Source of the DNA: CAYMRB01 sp964392615
GTDB lineage: Bacteria > Planctomycetota > UBA8108
Assembly: GCA_964392615.1 (NCBI GenBank)
Contig: CAYMRB010000185.1
Location: 1 to 18,132 of the forward strand
Length of the DNA stretch: 18,132 nucleotides
Direction: 5' to 3'
Below, one piece after another: positions 1-9,500 of this stretch. The notes below the pieces were generated by a model. It saw nothing but the letters and a program-made list of their open reading frames with translations. It did not search any database and had not been told where the DNA came from. Position 1 is the stretch's first letter. The number at the start of each line of letters is the position of its first letter. The position numbers and the translations under genes are program-made.

Positions 1-65
1 TGGGTTCCTGGGTTCCTGGGTTCCTTAGAGTTCTTTCCTCTCGGCGGCCTCCGACTTTGGGTTCC
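1..65. repeat. TGGGTTCC octamer tandem repeat at the left edge
   Basis: Three perfect head-to-tail copies of TGGGTTCC fill positions 1-24. A fourth perfect copy stands alone at 58-65. The array touches the window edge, so its true copy number is unknown. It lies upstream of the first gene in non-coding DNA. Short tandem arrays like this can change length by strand slippage. Whether this one has any role is not visible from the sequence. Confidence 0.8.
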
Positions 66-78
66 GGGCAAGGCCCGG
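64..78. other. Short GC hairpin upstream of the first gene
   Basis: CCGGGC at 64-69 and GCCCGG at 73-78 form a perfect 6-bp stem with a 3-nt loop. It begins inside the last TGGGTTCC copy. No T-run follows on either side, so it is a poor match for an intrinsic terminator. It could be an incidental GC-rich palindrome or a 5' leader structure. Confidence 0.25.
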
Positions 79-136
79 GCTAGGACTCTGTGGTGAGTCA
101 ATCCTCGTGCCTACTTCTTTCTTCGTCTCTGTCGTC

Positions 137-2275
137 ATGACCACGCGAATTCGAGGCCTCGCCTGTCTGCTCCTCGTGCTCCTCGTGCTCCTCGTGCAGA
201 AGTTGGCTGGTCTCGCGGCTCAGGAGATCAGCGTGCCCTGGTCGTCCGATCTCCTCCGCGACCCCACGCGCTGGAGCCGCGAGCCGAACGACCCGTCGAT
301 CCAGTGCATCGAGGAGGGCCTGAAGGTCTCGATCCCGCCCGGGCGTACGTGGCGCATCGCCGCTGCGGATCGCATCAAGCTTCCGAATCGAGGTGGCGCG
401 CTGCGCCTCCGAGTGGCGGAGATCGGCGGCACGGCTCGCTGGCTGATGCGGACGTACGGCAAGTCGGATCCAGGCGATCGCGTGCGCACCGCAGGACTCT
501 TCCAGGACGAGACGCGCACCGGAGTCGTGGAGCTCGAGCTCGACCCACGCCTCCTGCCACGGGACGGCCGCGCATTTCAGCTGCAGCTCGGTCTCGAGGG
601 CAAGCCGGGCGACTACGTCGTGTTCGAGTCGCTCGAGTTCCTTCCCGGGCGCGAGCCGCGTGAGGCCGGGCGCACCGTCTTCCAGCCGGGGCAGCGGGAC
701 ATCGCGTGCGTCCGGCTGATGCCGAACCTGCCGCGTCCGTACAAGATGATCGATTGGCGCGCCAAGGCGCGTGCGTACGATCGCTTCGTCTTCGACTTCG
801 ACGCGCGCGGGCAGCATCTGCCGCTCGTTTGGATCGACGACACCATGGTCAACATCGCCCGACCCGCCTTCGGCCTGCCGAGCTACGTCGGCGATCCGCA
901 TCGCAGGAGCGGTGCAGCGCACGAGAGCATCACGACGATGGGCGCGGTGCTCGGAGCCACGCTGGTCGGCATCGACAAGCGCCGTCAGCAACACGACTTC
1001 GTGTCGATGTGCGAGGCGTACTACACCGTGAAGAGCGGCGAGCGCTTGGTGCTCAACGGAGTCCACGGCCGCACCGGAGGGTCGTATTGGTACGAGATCT
1101 GGCCGCACGTCGTGTTCTACGCCGTCGCGGACCGCTATCCGTCCGCGTCGAGACTGCAGGACATCGTTCGATCGACGGCGGACCGCTGGTACGCGGCCTG
1201 CGCGGCGCTGCGCGCTGACGGCGGCGTTCCCGACTTCGACCACACGGCCTTTCGCTTTCGTGACATGCAGCCCGTCGACAACGGCAAGTGGCGGGAGCCC
1301 GACGCCGCGGCCGGCATCGCGTGGTTGCAGTACGCCGTCTGGGCGAAGCACGGGAGCGAGAGGCATCTGCAGGCCGCCGACTGGTGTGTGCGGTTTCTCG
1401 AGGAGCGCGAGGCGAACCCGTACTACGAGGTCCTGCTGCCATGGGGGACCTTGATCGCGGCCCGTATGAACGCCGAGCTCGATCGCGGCTACGACGTCGA
1501 CAAGCTCCTCGACTGGTGCTTCGGCATCAGCGATTGCCGGGGCGGCTGGGGCGTCATCGCGACGCACTGGAATGGCTACGACTGCCACGGTCTCCTGGGC
1601 AGCATCGACAACCGCGGCGGCTACGCGTTTGCGATGAACACCTTCGCGCAAGCAGCTGCGCTCGTTCCGCTGGCGCGGTATGACGACCGCTATGCCCGCG
1701 CGATCGGCAAGTGGATGCTGAACCTCGCGAACGCGGCTCGCCTGTTCTATCCCGGCGAGCTTCCGGACGGGCACGAGTCGAGCGCGTCCTGGAAAGGGGA
1801 CCCGCAGGGAGTGATCGCATACGAAGGTCTGAGGTACTCGTGGGACGGGCGCGGCCCCTACGCGACCGGCGATCCGGTCGTCATGAAGTGGGGACCGGCG
1901 ACGGATCGCGGGCTCTACGGTTCCGGCTACGTCGGTCTCCTCGGGGCGATCGTCCGCGCGACCGATGTGGACGGGGTCCTCGCGCTCGACTGCCTCGCGA
2001 CGGATTTCTATCGCAGACCGGCCTATCCGACGTTCCTGTACTACAACCCGCATCCGAAGTCTCGAGAGGTGCGTGTCGACGTCGGTGCCCGACCGCGCGA
2101 TCTGTACGACGCGTGTGCCGGCGCGTTCGTCCGGCGCAACGCCCGTGGAGCCGTCGCGATCAGCGTCCCGGCCGACAGCGCGGTCCTGCTCGTGATGGCG
2201 CCGGCGGGCGGCGAGCAGAGCCGTCATGGCCGCAAGCTTCTGGTCGACGGCGTCGTCGTCGACTATCGGCGCTGA
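137..2275 (+). CDS. Secreted six-hairpin-glycosidase-like protein, function unknown
   Basis: This 712-residue protein has a clear Sec signal peptide at about 1-29: a basic start, then a very Leu/Val-rich core ending in LAA. I chose the ATG at 137 because it gives a normal n-h-c signal peptide. A GTG at 107 would add ten residues, and neither start has a good Shine-Dalgarno. Residues of about 30-160 look like a jelly-roll, carbohydrate-binding-module-like region. Residues of about 180-600 are rich in aromatic helices (GSYWYEIWPHVVFYAVADRY, then a Trp/His-rich stretch with HWNGYDCHG), which suggests an alpha/alpha-toroid fold as in six-hairpin glycosidases. The last 90 or so residues look like a beta-sandwich tail. 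I recognise the style as a conserved secreted family of planctomycetes and Bacteroidetes but cannot name a substrate or catalytic residues. The next gene follows after 95 bp on the same strand. Confidence 0.85.
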   Translation: MTTRIRGLACLLLVLLVLLVQKLAGLAAQEISVPWSSDLLRDPTRWSREPNDPSIQCIEEGLKVSIPPGRTWRIAAADRIKLPNRGGALRLRVAEIGGTARWLMRTYGKSDPGDRVRTAGLFQDETRTGVVELELDPRLLPRDGRAFQLQLGLEGKPGDYVVFESLEFLPGREPREAGRTVFQPGQRDIACVRLMPNLPRPYKMIDWRAKARAYDRFVFDFDARGQHLPLVWIDDTMVNIARPAFGLPSYVGDPHRRSGAAHESITTMGAVLGATLVGIDKRRQQHDFVSMCEAYYTVKSGERLVLNGVHGRTGGSYWYEIWPHVVFYAVADRYPSASRLQDIVRSTADRWYAACAALRADGGVPDFDHTAFRFRDMQPVDNGKWREPDAAAGIAWLQYAVWAKHGSERHLQAADWCVRFLEEREANPYYEVLLPWGTLIAARMNAELDRGYDVDKLLDWCFGISDCRGGWGVIATHWNGYDCHGLLGSIDNRGGYAFAMNTFAQAAALVPLARYDDRYARAIGKWMLNLANAARLFYPGELPDGHESSASWKGDPQGVIAYEGLRYSWDGRGPYATGDPVVMKWGPATDRGLYGSGYVGLLGAIVRATDVDGVLALDCLATDFYRRPAYPTFLYYNPHPKSREVRVDVGARPRDLYDACAGAFVRRNARGAVAISVPADSAVLLVMAPAGGEQSRHGRKLLVDGVVVDYRR
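170..196 (+). repeat. 9-bp tandem repeat inside the signal peptide
   Basis: CTCCTCGTG is repeated three times without mismatch at 170-178, 179-187 and 188-196. In frame it encodes Leu-Leu-Val three times and forms the hydrophobic core of the signal peptide. The unit is a multiple of three, so gain or loss of copies would lengthen or shorten the core without breaking the frame. Confidence 0.85.
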
Positions 2276-2293
2276 ACCGGGACGCGATGGGTT

Positions 2294-2329
2294 GACTCTT
2301 TCCGTCTTGGCAGGGACGGTGAGGGAGTC
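2294..2329 (+). other. Interrupted hairpin between the first two genes
   Basis: GACTC (2294-2298) pairs with GAGTC (2325-2329), and CCGTC (2302-2306) pairs with GACGG (2315-2319). This gives a ten-pair stem with an internal loop and an 8-nt apical loop. No T-run follows, so it is not a standard intrinsic terminator. It could be an RNA processing or attenuation element between the two genes, or chance in GC-rich DNA. Confidence 0.25.
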
Positions 2330-2370
2330 GTCGGGGATTCAACGCAGCAGTCGAATCGGAGTCGTTACTC

Positions 2371-5298
2371 ATGAACCGCTCCTACAGCCGGACTCCTCCA
2401 GGCGTGGCCCTCGCGCTGATCTGTCTCGCCGTGCTCTCGACGGGAGCGCGTCTTGCCGCGAACGAGGCCGAGGAGATCGCCGCGGCTGTCGGCCAACAGA
2501 GCGGCGTGGTCGCCGTTCTCGGTTGCGGCCACGAACAGGCCCCCGAGGTCGCCGCCGAGCTCGGCAAGAGCGGCGACTGGGTCGTGCACGCGATCGCCAG
2601 CAGCGCGCAGGAGCTGGCTCGATTTCACGCCGCCATCGCGGCGACCGCCGTCAAGGGCTGCGTGAGCGCGGAGCAGCTCGATCTCGCGTTGCTTCCGTAC
2701 CGCGACCGCCTGCTGAACGCGCTCGTCATCATGGATGTCGCGAATGCGAAGGAGGCCGGGCTCGAGATCGAGGATGCGCGTAGGTGCGTCGCTCCGGGGG
2801 GACGGATTCTCCATGTGAGCGGCTGCAAGGGCGGAATGGAGCTACTGCCGCCGTCCGAGGCGATGGACGTCTGGACGCACCGTTACTACGACGCGAGCGG
2901 CGTCCCTGTCTCGAAGGATGAGGTCTTCGACCTTCCGGTCGGCTTCAAGTGGAACGCCGGCTTGCCGATGAACTTCGACAATCCGCAGCGCTCGGCCAAC
3001 CGCTATTCGTCGACGCGCGCGATGGTCGTCGACGACGCGAGGTGTTTCACGTTCTCGACGGCGGTCTGGGAGAACCTGGGCGACGGGTGGACATCGAAAT
3101 ACGGAACCGACCAGTACCTAACGTGCCGCGACGCGTTCAACGGCCGCATGCTGTGGCGCAAGCGCATCGGCGACACGTACTACGGCGGCCTCTACATCGA
3201 GAACATGGCGCCTCTGGTGTCCTCCGGGCGCCGTCTCTACCTTGCGGGCGGCAACGGCAAGATGCTCGTCGTGGACACGCGAACGGGAGAGACCGCGCGC
3301 GAGCTGCCGACTGCCAACATACCGGGTGTCATCGCGACGGCCGACGGCACCGTCGTCGTCGCGACGTGGAGGGACGGCAAGCAGATGGGATCCGTGCGGC
3401 GGTACGATCGACGCCGCATGGATTGGGAGATCAACGCGGGGACGATCGAGGCATACGACGACGCCACGGGCAAGCAGCTGTGGAAGAGAGACCTGCTCGG
3501 GACCTCGCTCGTGATCGCCGACGGCACCGTCTACATCGTCAACCGGACCGAGAAGGACGCGCTCGAGAAGAACCACAGCCGCAGGCGGAAGGGCGACACG
3601 ACCAAGCGCCCGCCGCAGAAGGTCATCGCGATGGCTCTGGCCGACGGCGCGATCCGCTGGCAGATCGAGGATCGCGAGTTCGACGCGTCGGATCATGCGA
3701 TCAGCTTGGAAGCCGCAGGGCACGGCGCGGTGGTCGTCGGGCTCACGGGACGCGCGAAGGTCGCTTTTCTGTCGACTCGAGACGGCAAGCCTCTCGATCC
3801 GGCTGCCGCCAAGGAGGCCGGCAAGCACTTCTTCCGCTACCGAAACCACATCTGCACTCCCGTCATGCGAGTCGGCGATGTGGTCCTCAACAACCGCGGC
3901 GGCAATCTGCGCAAGGAGGGCACGAACACACGTTTTGGTGGAGCCAGAGCCGCGTGCTTGACGGGCACCATCCCGGCGTACGGTGCCGGTTACATCGCCC
4001 AGAACTGGTGCCGCTGTTCGCCGGGGCAGATTTCCGGTCTGCTCGCGGTCGCGCCGATCGGCACGATCCCGACGCCCGAGGAGATGGAGGCGCCGGCGCG
4101 GCCGGTTGCTTACGCCGAGTACGTTGACGACGCGGAAGGCGACTCTTCGGCCGCGCTGTGGACGACGTTCCGCGGCAATGCCGAGCGCAGCAGCAGCGTC
4201 GAGTGTGACGCGCCGACTTCGGTCGACGTCGCCTGGTCGACGCGAGTTGCCGGCGAGGTGAAGAGCGGGACCGTGCAGCGCGATCGGCGCTCCTATCTCG
4301 GAAGTCGCCTGACGGCTGCCGCGATCGCAGGGGGAACAGCGGTGCTCGGCGATATCGACCACAACGAGGTCGTCGCCGTCGACATCGGAAACGGCGCCGT
4401 CAAGTGGCGCTACGCGACCGGCGGTCGAGTCGACTCGCCTCCGACGGTGACCAAGGGCATCTGTCTGGTCGGCGACCATGCGGGCTACGTGCACGCGCTC
4501 GACGTGAAGAGCGGCGCGCTGATCTACAAGCTGCGCATCGCGCCGGCCGAGAAGCGCATGGTCTCGTACGGCCGGGTGGAATCCGTCTGGCCTGTGGTCG
4601 GCGGCGTGATGGTTGCCGACGGGAAGGCGTACGCGTCGGCGGGGCGCACGCAGGGATCGGACGGCGGGCTGGTCGTGCGAGCCTTCAAGCCGGAGACGGG
4701 CGAGCCTCTGTGGGCGCGTGCCCTGCCGCAGCAGGGCAACGGCGTCGTCGAGAAGAAGCCGAAGCGCAACGACGCCTTGGCGCGGCACGGCGAGTTCATC
4801 ACGGTCATGGGGCACTGGCTGCGTCTCGAGACCGGAGAGATCGCACCGAAGCCCGAGGGGCGGACCGTCGTCATGGGGCTCGAAGGGCTACACAGCTGGA
4901 ACTGGACCCGGCTCGGTCATCGCAAGTTCATGCACATCGGCTACGGCGAGTTCAAGGGCGATACCGTCGGCTGGAGTGACGAGTACGTCGCGACCTCCGG
5001 CAGGAGCCGCGGCACGCTCATCGCGCTGGCGTCCCCCGAGAAGAAGCGCGGCTTGCCGGGCACGCCGCGGGAGTATCAGGCGACCTCGCTAGTCGTCTGC
5101 GACAACGTGCTGCTCCAGGGAGGCGCGATCCTCGATCAAGAGACGGACCGCGGCTTCGTCCGTGCGATCGGTCTCGAAGAGGGCCAAGTCGTATGGGAGA
5201 AGCGGTTCGGCGCCAAGCTCGCGTTCAACGGGCTCGCCGTCGATCGCTGCGGCATCATCGCCAGCTTCGACGACGGCACGGTCGTTCGTCTGAGGTAG
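2371..5298 (+). CDS. Secreted PQQ-like beta-propeller protein with N-terminal methyltransferase-like domain
   Basis: This is a 975-residue exported protein with a signal peptide at about 1-30. Residues of about 45-155 resemble a Rossmann-type class I methyltransferase: VVAVLGCGHEQ, a glycine-rich first loop, and later APGGRILHVSG, the usual 'PGG' turn. The SAM-binding acidic residues are not obvious. The conserved linker MDVWTHRYYDASGVPVSKDE follows. The rest is a quinoprotein-like propeller with blades ending 'NGRMLWRK', 'TGETARELP', 'TGKQLWKRD', 'NGAVKWRYATGGRVDSPP', 'TGEPLWARAL' and 'EGQVVWEKRF'. A Trp-Cys-Arg-Cys motif lies at 546-549. I know this architecture from planctomycete genomes, where it is usually annotated only as a PQQ-binding-like repeat protein. 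PQQ or SAM binding is not proven here. GGAG sits 9 nt before the ATG. The deacetylase gene starts 10 bp after the stop. Confidence 0.9.
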   Translation: MNRSYSRTPPGVALALICLAVLSTGARLAANEAEEIAAAVGQQSGVVAVLGCGHEQAPEVAAELGKSGDWVVHAIASSAQELARFHAAIAATAVKGCVSAEQLDLALLPYRDRLLNALVIMDVANAKEAGLEIEDARRCVAPGGRILHVSGCKGGMELLPPSEAMDVWTHRYYDASGVPVSKDEVFDLPVGFKWNAGLPMNFDNPQRSANRYSSTRAMVVDDARCFTFSTAVWENLGDGWTSKYGTDQYLTCRDAFNGRMLWRKRIGDTYYGGLYIENMAPLVSSGRRLYLAGGNGKMLVVDTRTGETARELPTANIPGVIATADGTVVVATWRDGKQMGSVRRYDRRRMDWEINAGTIEAYDDATGKQLWKRDLLGTSLVIADGTVYIVNRTEKDALEKNHSRRRKGDTTKRPPQKVIAMALADGAIRWQIEDREFDASDHAISLEAAGHGAVVVGLTGRAKVAFLSTRDGKPLDPAAAKEAGKHFFRYRNHICTPVMRVGDVVLNNRGGNLRKEGTNTRFGGARAACLTGTIPAYGAGYIAQNWCRCSPGQISGLLAVAPIGTIPTPEEMEAPARPVAYAEYVDDAEGDSSAALWTTFRGNAERSSSVECDAPTSVDVAWSTRVAGEVKSGTVQRDRRSYLGSRLTAAAIAGGTAVLGDIDHNEVVAVDIGNGAVKWRYATGGRVDSPPTVTKGICLVGDHAGYVHALDVKSGALIYKLRIAPAEKRMVSYGRVESVWPVVGGVMVADGKAYASAGRTQGSDGGLVVRAFKPETGEPLWARALPQQGNGVVEKKPKRNDALARHGEFITVMGHWLRLETGEIAPKPEGRTVVMGLEGLHSWNWTRLGHRKFMHIGYGEFKGDTVGWSDEYVATSGRSRGTLIALASPEKKRGLPGTPREYQATSLVVCDNVLLQGGAILDQETDRGFVRAIGLEEGQVVWEKRFGAKLAFNGLAVDRCGIIASFDDGTVVRLR

Positions 5299-5301
5299 GG
5301 G
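5297..5301 (+). promoter_or_regulatory. Ribosome binding site overlapping the upstream stop codon
   Basis: AGGGG at 5297-5301 overlaps the TAG stop (5296-5298) of the propeller gene and sits 7 nt before the deacetylase ATG at 5309. This placement suggests translational coupling of the two genes. Confidence 0.55.
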
Positions 5302-5308
5302 CCATCGC

Positions 5309-6520
5309 ATGACTTCACGGCTATTCGGCTGCGTCGCCGCTGCATTGCTGGCCGTCGCGAGCTCGTCCTGTTCGACCGAGTCGCGAGTGCCGGACAAGCT
5401 CGTCGTCCTGACCTTCGACGACGGCAACAAGACGGATCGGGACTTCGTCGGGCCGCTCCTGAAGGAGTTCGGGTTTGGCGGGACGTTCTTCGTCAACAAG
5501 TCGGGCGGTGCGTTCGGCCACCCCGAGAGGTTCATGACGTGGGACGACGTCCGGTGGCTCCATGACGCCGGCTTCGAGATCGGCAACCACACGGCGAACC
5601 ATCGCGACGTCCGCGATCTGTCCCGAGAGGAGTTCGCAGCCGAGCTCGACGTGGTCGAGGTCGGCTGCGCGGAGCACGGAATCCCGCGACCGACCAGCTT
5701 CTGCTTCTGCGGATACCGCGTCAGCCGGGACGCCGTCAACGTCCTCGAGGAGCGCGGATACCTCTTCGCCCGCCGAGGCGTGTCGCCGGAGTTCCACATG
5801 ACGGATCGCGGCGATCGAGGGCCGACGTACTCGCCGGCATCCGATCATCCGCTGCTGATTCCCACGACCGGCGCCTCCGGACCGAGCTGGACCGCGTTCG
5901 AGGAGTTCGTCTCGATCGTGAACCAGGCGAAAGACGGCCACATCGTTGTTCTGACGTTCCACGGCATTCCGACGGATCTGCACCCATGGGTGCACACGGA
6001 CCCGGAGACGTTCCGGCGGTACATGGACTATCTGCGCGACGAGGGCTTCACAGCCATCGCGATGCGCGACCTGGCGCGGTGGGTCGACCGACGGAGTGTT
6101 CCCGAGGACCCGTTCGCACCGATCGACCGCCGGCTGCGGATCGTCCCCGTCGACCTCGCCTGCGAGCCGAAGGACGAAGCGTCTCAGTTGACGTTCAGGT
6201 GGGCTTGTCGGTCTTCGTGCGGTCAGGAGCAGTCCGCGTACCAGATCCTGGTCGCCAGCAGCGAGGAGAAGCTCGCCGCGGACGAGGCTGACATTTGGGA
6301 CAGCGGCAGGGTCGTATCGCAGCAGTCGACGGGAGTTCCGTTCGGACGAGATCGCGAGGCAGCAGCCGTGCGCTTCTGGTGGAAGGTGCGCGTCTGGAAC
6401 CGCCCCGGCGGCGCGATGCTGGATCGACTCGGCGTCTTCGACGATTCGGTCGCGAAGCGATTGCGAGCGGAGGGGCCGGGCCCGTACAGCAACGCGGCCG
6501 TGTGGGAGGGGCGGCGCTGA
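5309..6520 (+). CDS. NodB-type polysaccharide deacetylase with C-terminal rhamnosidase-type Ig-like domain
   Basis: This 403-residue protein has a hydrophobic N-terminal segment ending near Cys21. That could be a weak lipobox (S-S-S-C) or part of an ordinary signal peptide. Residues of about 30-262 form a NodB homology domain. The catalytic aspartate motif TFDDG is at 35-39, and the metal-binding HTANH motif has His94 and His98. A later TFHG motif places His218. The usual Arg-Pro-Pro-Tyr motif is altered to a Cys-rich CFCGYR near 132-137. From about 275 to 375 a second domain reads like the Ig/fibronectin-type domain at the N-terminus of family 78 alpha-L-rhamnosidases: TFRW, QSAYQILVAS, DIWDSGRV, WWKVRVWN. 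No rhamnosidase barrel follows. The family removes N- or O-acetyl groups from polysaccharides using a metal; the substrate here is unknown. It converges on the next gene, with 4 bp between the stop codons. Confidence 0.88.
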   Translation: MTSRLFGCVAAALLAVASSSCSTESRVPDKLVVLTFDDGNKTDRDFVGPLLKEFGFGGTFFVNKSGGAFGHPERFMTWDDVRWLHDAGFEIGNHTANHRDVRDLSREEFAAELDVVEVGCAEHGIPRPTSFCFCGYRVSRDAVNVLEERGYLFARRGVSPEFHMTDRGDRGPTYSPASDHPLLIPTTGASGPSWTAFEEFVSIVNQAKDGHIVVLTFHGIPTDLHPWVHTDPETFRRYMDYLRDEGFTAIAMRDLARWVDRRSVPEDPFAPIDRRLRIVPVDLACEPKDEASQLTFRWACRSSCGQEQSAYQILVASSEEKLAADEADIWDSGRVVSQQSTGVPFGRDREAAAVRFWWKVRVWNRPGGAMLDRLGVFDDSVAKRLRAEGPGPYSNAAVWEGRR

Positions 6521-6524
6521 TCTA

Positions 6525-9500
6525 TCAGCGGCCGGACGCGCGTTCGGACCACGGTCCACCCGGAACGGCGATGACGGTCTGGCCGACGTCGGGCGCGGTG
6601 GGGGGGAAGTACGTGCTTCCACCGTCTTCGGCGACGGCTTCGATGTGATACTCGAGTCCGCGGTCGACGCCGAGCGGCGGCAGATCGACCCTCCACACAC
6701 CGCGTGCGACGTGAACGAGCGGAGTCGTTTCGAATGCCTCGGTCGAGCCGAGAGGGCGTACGTGGAGTACGGCTCGGCGCGGCGGACGCTGCGACAGCAC
6801 GATGACGCGCAATCGCAGCGACTCGCCAGCGTAGCCGCACGATCGGACCGTCGGGACGATGACGCGCATGTCGCCGCGATACGCCCTCGTCGGCTTCGCG
6901 TCATCGGGAACCGGGTGGCCGAGCGCGGTTTCCAGCCGCGTGCGCGTATCGTCGATCACCGCCTTCCACCAGCCGCGACACTGCTCCATGTTGACGATCG
7001 TCATGATGCCGCCGTGCGTCGTCACCGCATCGAGGCGGTGGCCGTACATACGTCCGTACTCCTCGACGATGCGACGCAAGAGAGGCAACGCCTCCCGCTC
7101 GGCCAGCGCGCTGCGGCGTGAAGCGTCCGGCTCCTTTTCGACGCGCGCCATCGTTCGAACGAAGTCCGAGTACAGGCACTGTACGAGCGCCTGCTGACGG
7201 AAGTAGCGGAACGTGTTCAGCCAGTAGTCGAATCGCTCGAGACTCCCCGCGCCGCGCACGCGCGGACGCACCGCCTCCAGCTGTCCGACGAACGCGAATT
7301 CATCCCGCACCGCGCTCCACGGTGCCGAGTTCGGCCGGAAGCGTCCCGACGGACAGCTGTTCCCGATCGACAGGGGCAGCCGGCCGTCGAGACGCGAGAA
7401 GATCGTCGCGGCGTCGCCGGCGACCTCGACTCCGAACGAGGCGCGGCACCAATCGACGTAGAAATCATCGACGGGAAGGCCGCGGTTCGCGAACCCGGCA
7501 CGCACCGGCTTCGGGGCCGGATCGGCCGCGTACTCGCCGACGCGAGGACCGCCGCAGTTGATCTTCCTGGTCAGGTCGTCGTTCTCGATCACGATGCCGG
7601 AGATGCACGGCAAGGAGACGATCTTGACGAAGTCGATGCGCAGGAGGCCATCGCGCACCTGGACGTCTGCGAAGCTGCGGTCGTACGCGGCGAACTGGCC
7701 GACCTCGCCGAAGATGTCGAGCCGCTCCAAGACGCGCACGCCCTGCAGCTGCACGTCGCAGACGCGCTTGCCGCGCGCGTTGAAGTGCGGCTCGCAGAAC
7801 TGCAGCGTGACGCGGTACGTGCCGTCGGGCACATCGAGGCGATAGCCGCGCAGATCGTAACGACACGTGCGGTAGACGGTGTCGTCATCCGTATCGGCGA
7901 TCTCTCGACCCGGATAGTCGGCTATCTGACCACCGAGCGCGCCGAGGGCCTCGCCCGCGCGAACTCCAGGACCGGAGGGCAGTCGGCCCGAGGTGGGGTT
8001 CCACGGGGTTTGAGTCCAGCATGCCTGGGCGAGAGCTGAGGCGTTGGGCCCGAGGACGCGAGTCCGCCACTGCAGTCCCATGAGGCCATCGCATCGGTAG
8101 GCGAGCGCGTCCGCTGCGTCGCGGCGCATGCGGCCGACGAAGAGCTGCGGGTTGGCGAGGCCGTGGTACGAATCGCTCTCGAGCCACGGAATCGCCCACT
8201 TCGATCGACCGTCGATGCGATCGAACGCCGGATCGATCGCATCGTGTCCGAGGCGTCGGCTGATCGCGCTCACCGCGATGTCCTCCGGCAGCCAGCGGTC
8301 GAACGCAGCGCGGTCGTCACCGGGGCCGAGCACCCAACCGGCCGTCGCCAGCTCGAACGGCGCACCGACGTTCCTCAGCGCGTTGCGCGCGATCTTGATG
8401 TCGTCGATGGTTGCCTTCATCTGCTGTTCGGTGTTGCCACGCCACGTCCAGCTCTCCGGGGTCCAGAGCCAGAAGTAGTCCAGCGGATGGGCGGCCTGGA
8501 TCCTCCGAAACGTCGCTTCGTACACGCGGCGGATGACTTCGGGGTGGGTCGGATCGTCACCGCGCGCTGCGATCCGGTCGCGAAGCGCGCGCGGCAGGAC
8601 GAGCGGCGACTCGGTGCCGACGCAGGTCTTCACGCCGACGAGTCGCGCGAACGAGAAGGCCTGGAGGAACTGCTCGGCGATGCGATCGAACAGCTCGTTG
8701 CACTCCTGCGGCGTGTCGGGAACCGGCGTGAGGCCGCGCATCGCGTCCGGGCCGTACGCATCGGTTTCGAACAGCAGTGCGCCGCCGAAGCTGTAGTCGG
8801 ACGTCTTCTTGGGGGCGATCGCCCACGCGGTCTGCAGGCTCGTGTTGAAGTACCGAGCGACGTAACTCTGCTCGACGCGGCCGCGATCGTCGAAGTCTCC
8901 GGCCAGGCCGTGCCACACGGTCGGCTCTGCGTAGGGATGGCCTTCCGGGTAGCAGTGCATGCCGATGAAGTTCATCCCCATCTTCGCCAACTGTCCGATG
9001 TGCGCGATGTAGTCGTCCGCGCTCCACTGGTCGAACCCGAAAGGATGAGAGCCCCACGGATTCAGACCGCGAAGACGGAAGAGCGGCTTGCCGACCTCAT
9101 CCACCTCCGGGAGCTTCCATGCGACGCGGCGATCGGGAACGACGTCCCCGTGGAGGAAGAATCTGACACCGAGATGCTCCGCGAGTCGGTACGCGCCGCG
9201 GAGGAGCCCCGCGTCGTCGCCGCCGACCACCAGCATGACGCGTCGGCCGCGGTCGGGGACAGAAGTGAGCGCGTATTGCTGCGGTGCGAGTGACGCGATG
9301 GTCTCCCGGGTCTTCGTCGTCAGCGTCAGCGCGGTGATGATCGCGCGGTTTCGAGTCGCGACGACGATCGCGTCGCCGCGTGGCGGTAGCGCGCCGGTCG
9401 TGAGGATCGGTGGGCACGCGCCCGTACGCAGGAGTGCGTAGCGCCGGATCTCGCGCGCCGCCAGGATCTCGCAGTCTCCCGGCGCCGGCGCGCAGACGAT

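Noticed and set aside
1..106. Possible CRISPR-like repeat at the left edge
   Set aside because: The repeated unit is only 8 bp with no spacers between the tandem copies, and no cas gene is present.
98..2227. A 709-codon open frame on the minus strand covering the whole first gene
   Set aside because: It is the mirror of the real gene in GC-rich DNA. It lacks a signal peptide or recognisable domain and is rich in Arg, Ala, Val and Asp in the manner of antisense shadows.
3118..4815. A 565-codon minus-strand open frame inside the propeller gene
   Set aside because: The plus strand carries clear propeller blades across this stretch. The antisense product is Arg/Asp/Val-rich and has no domain.
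8163..9293. A 376-codon plus-strand open frame inside the glucuronidase-like gene
   Set aside because: It is antisense to a recognisable enzyme with a strong ribosome binding site, and it shows no motif of its own.
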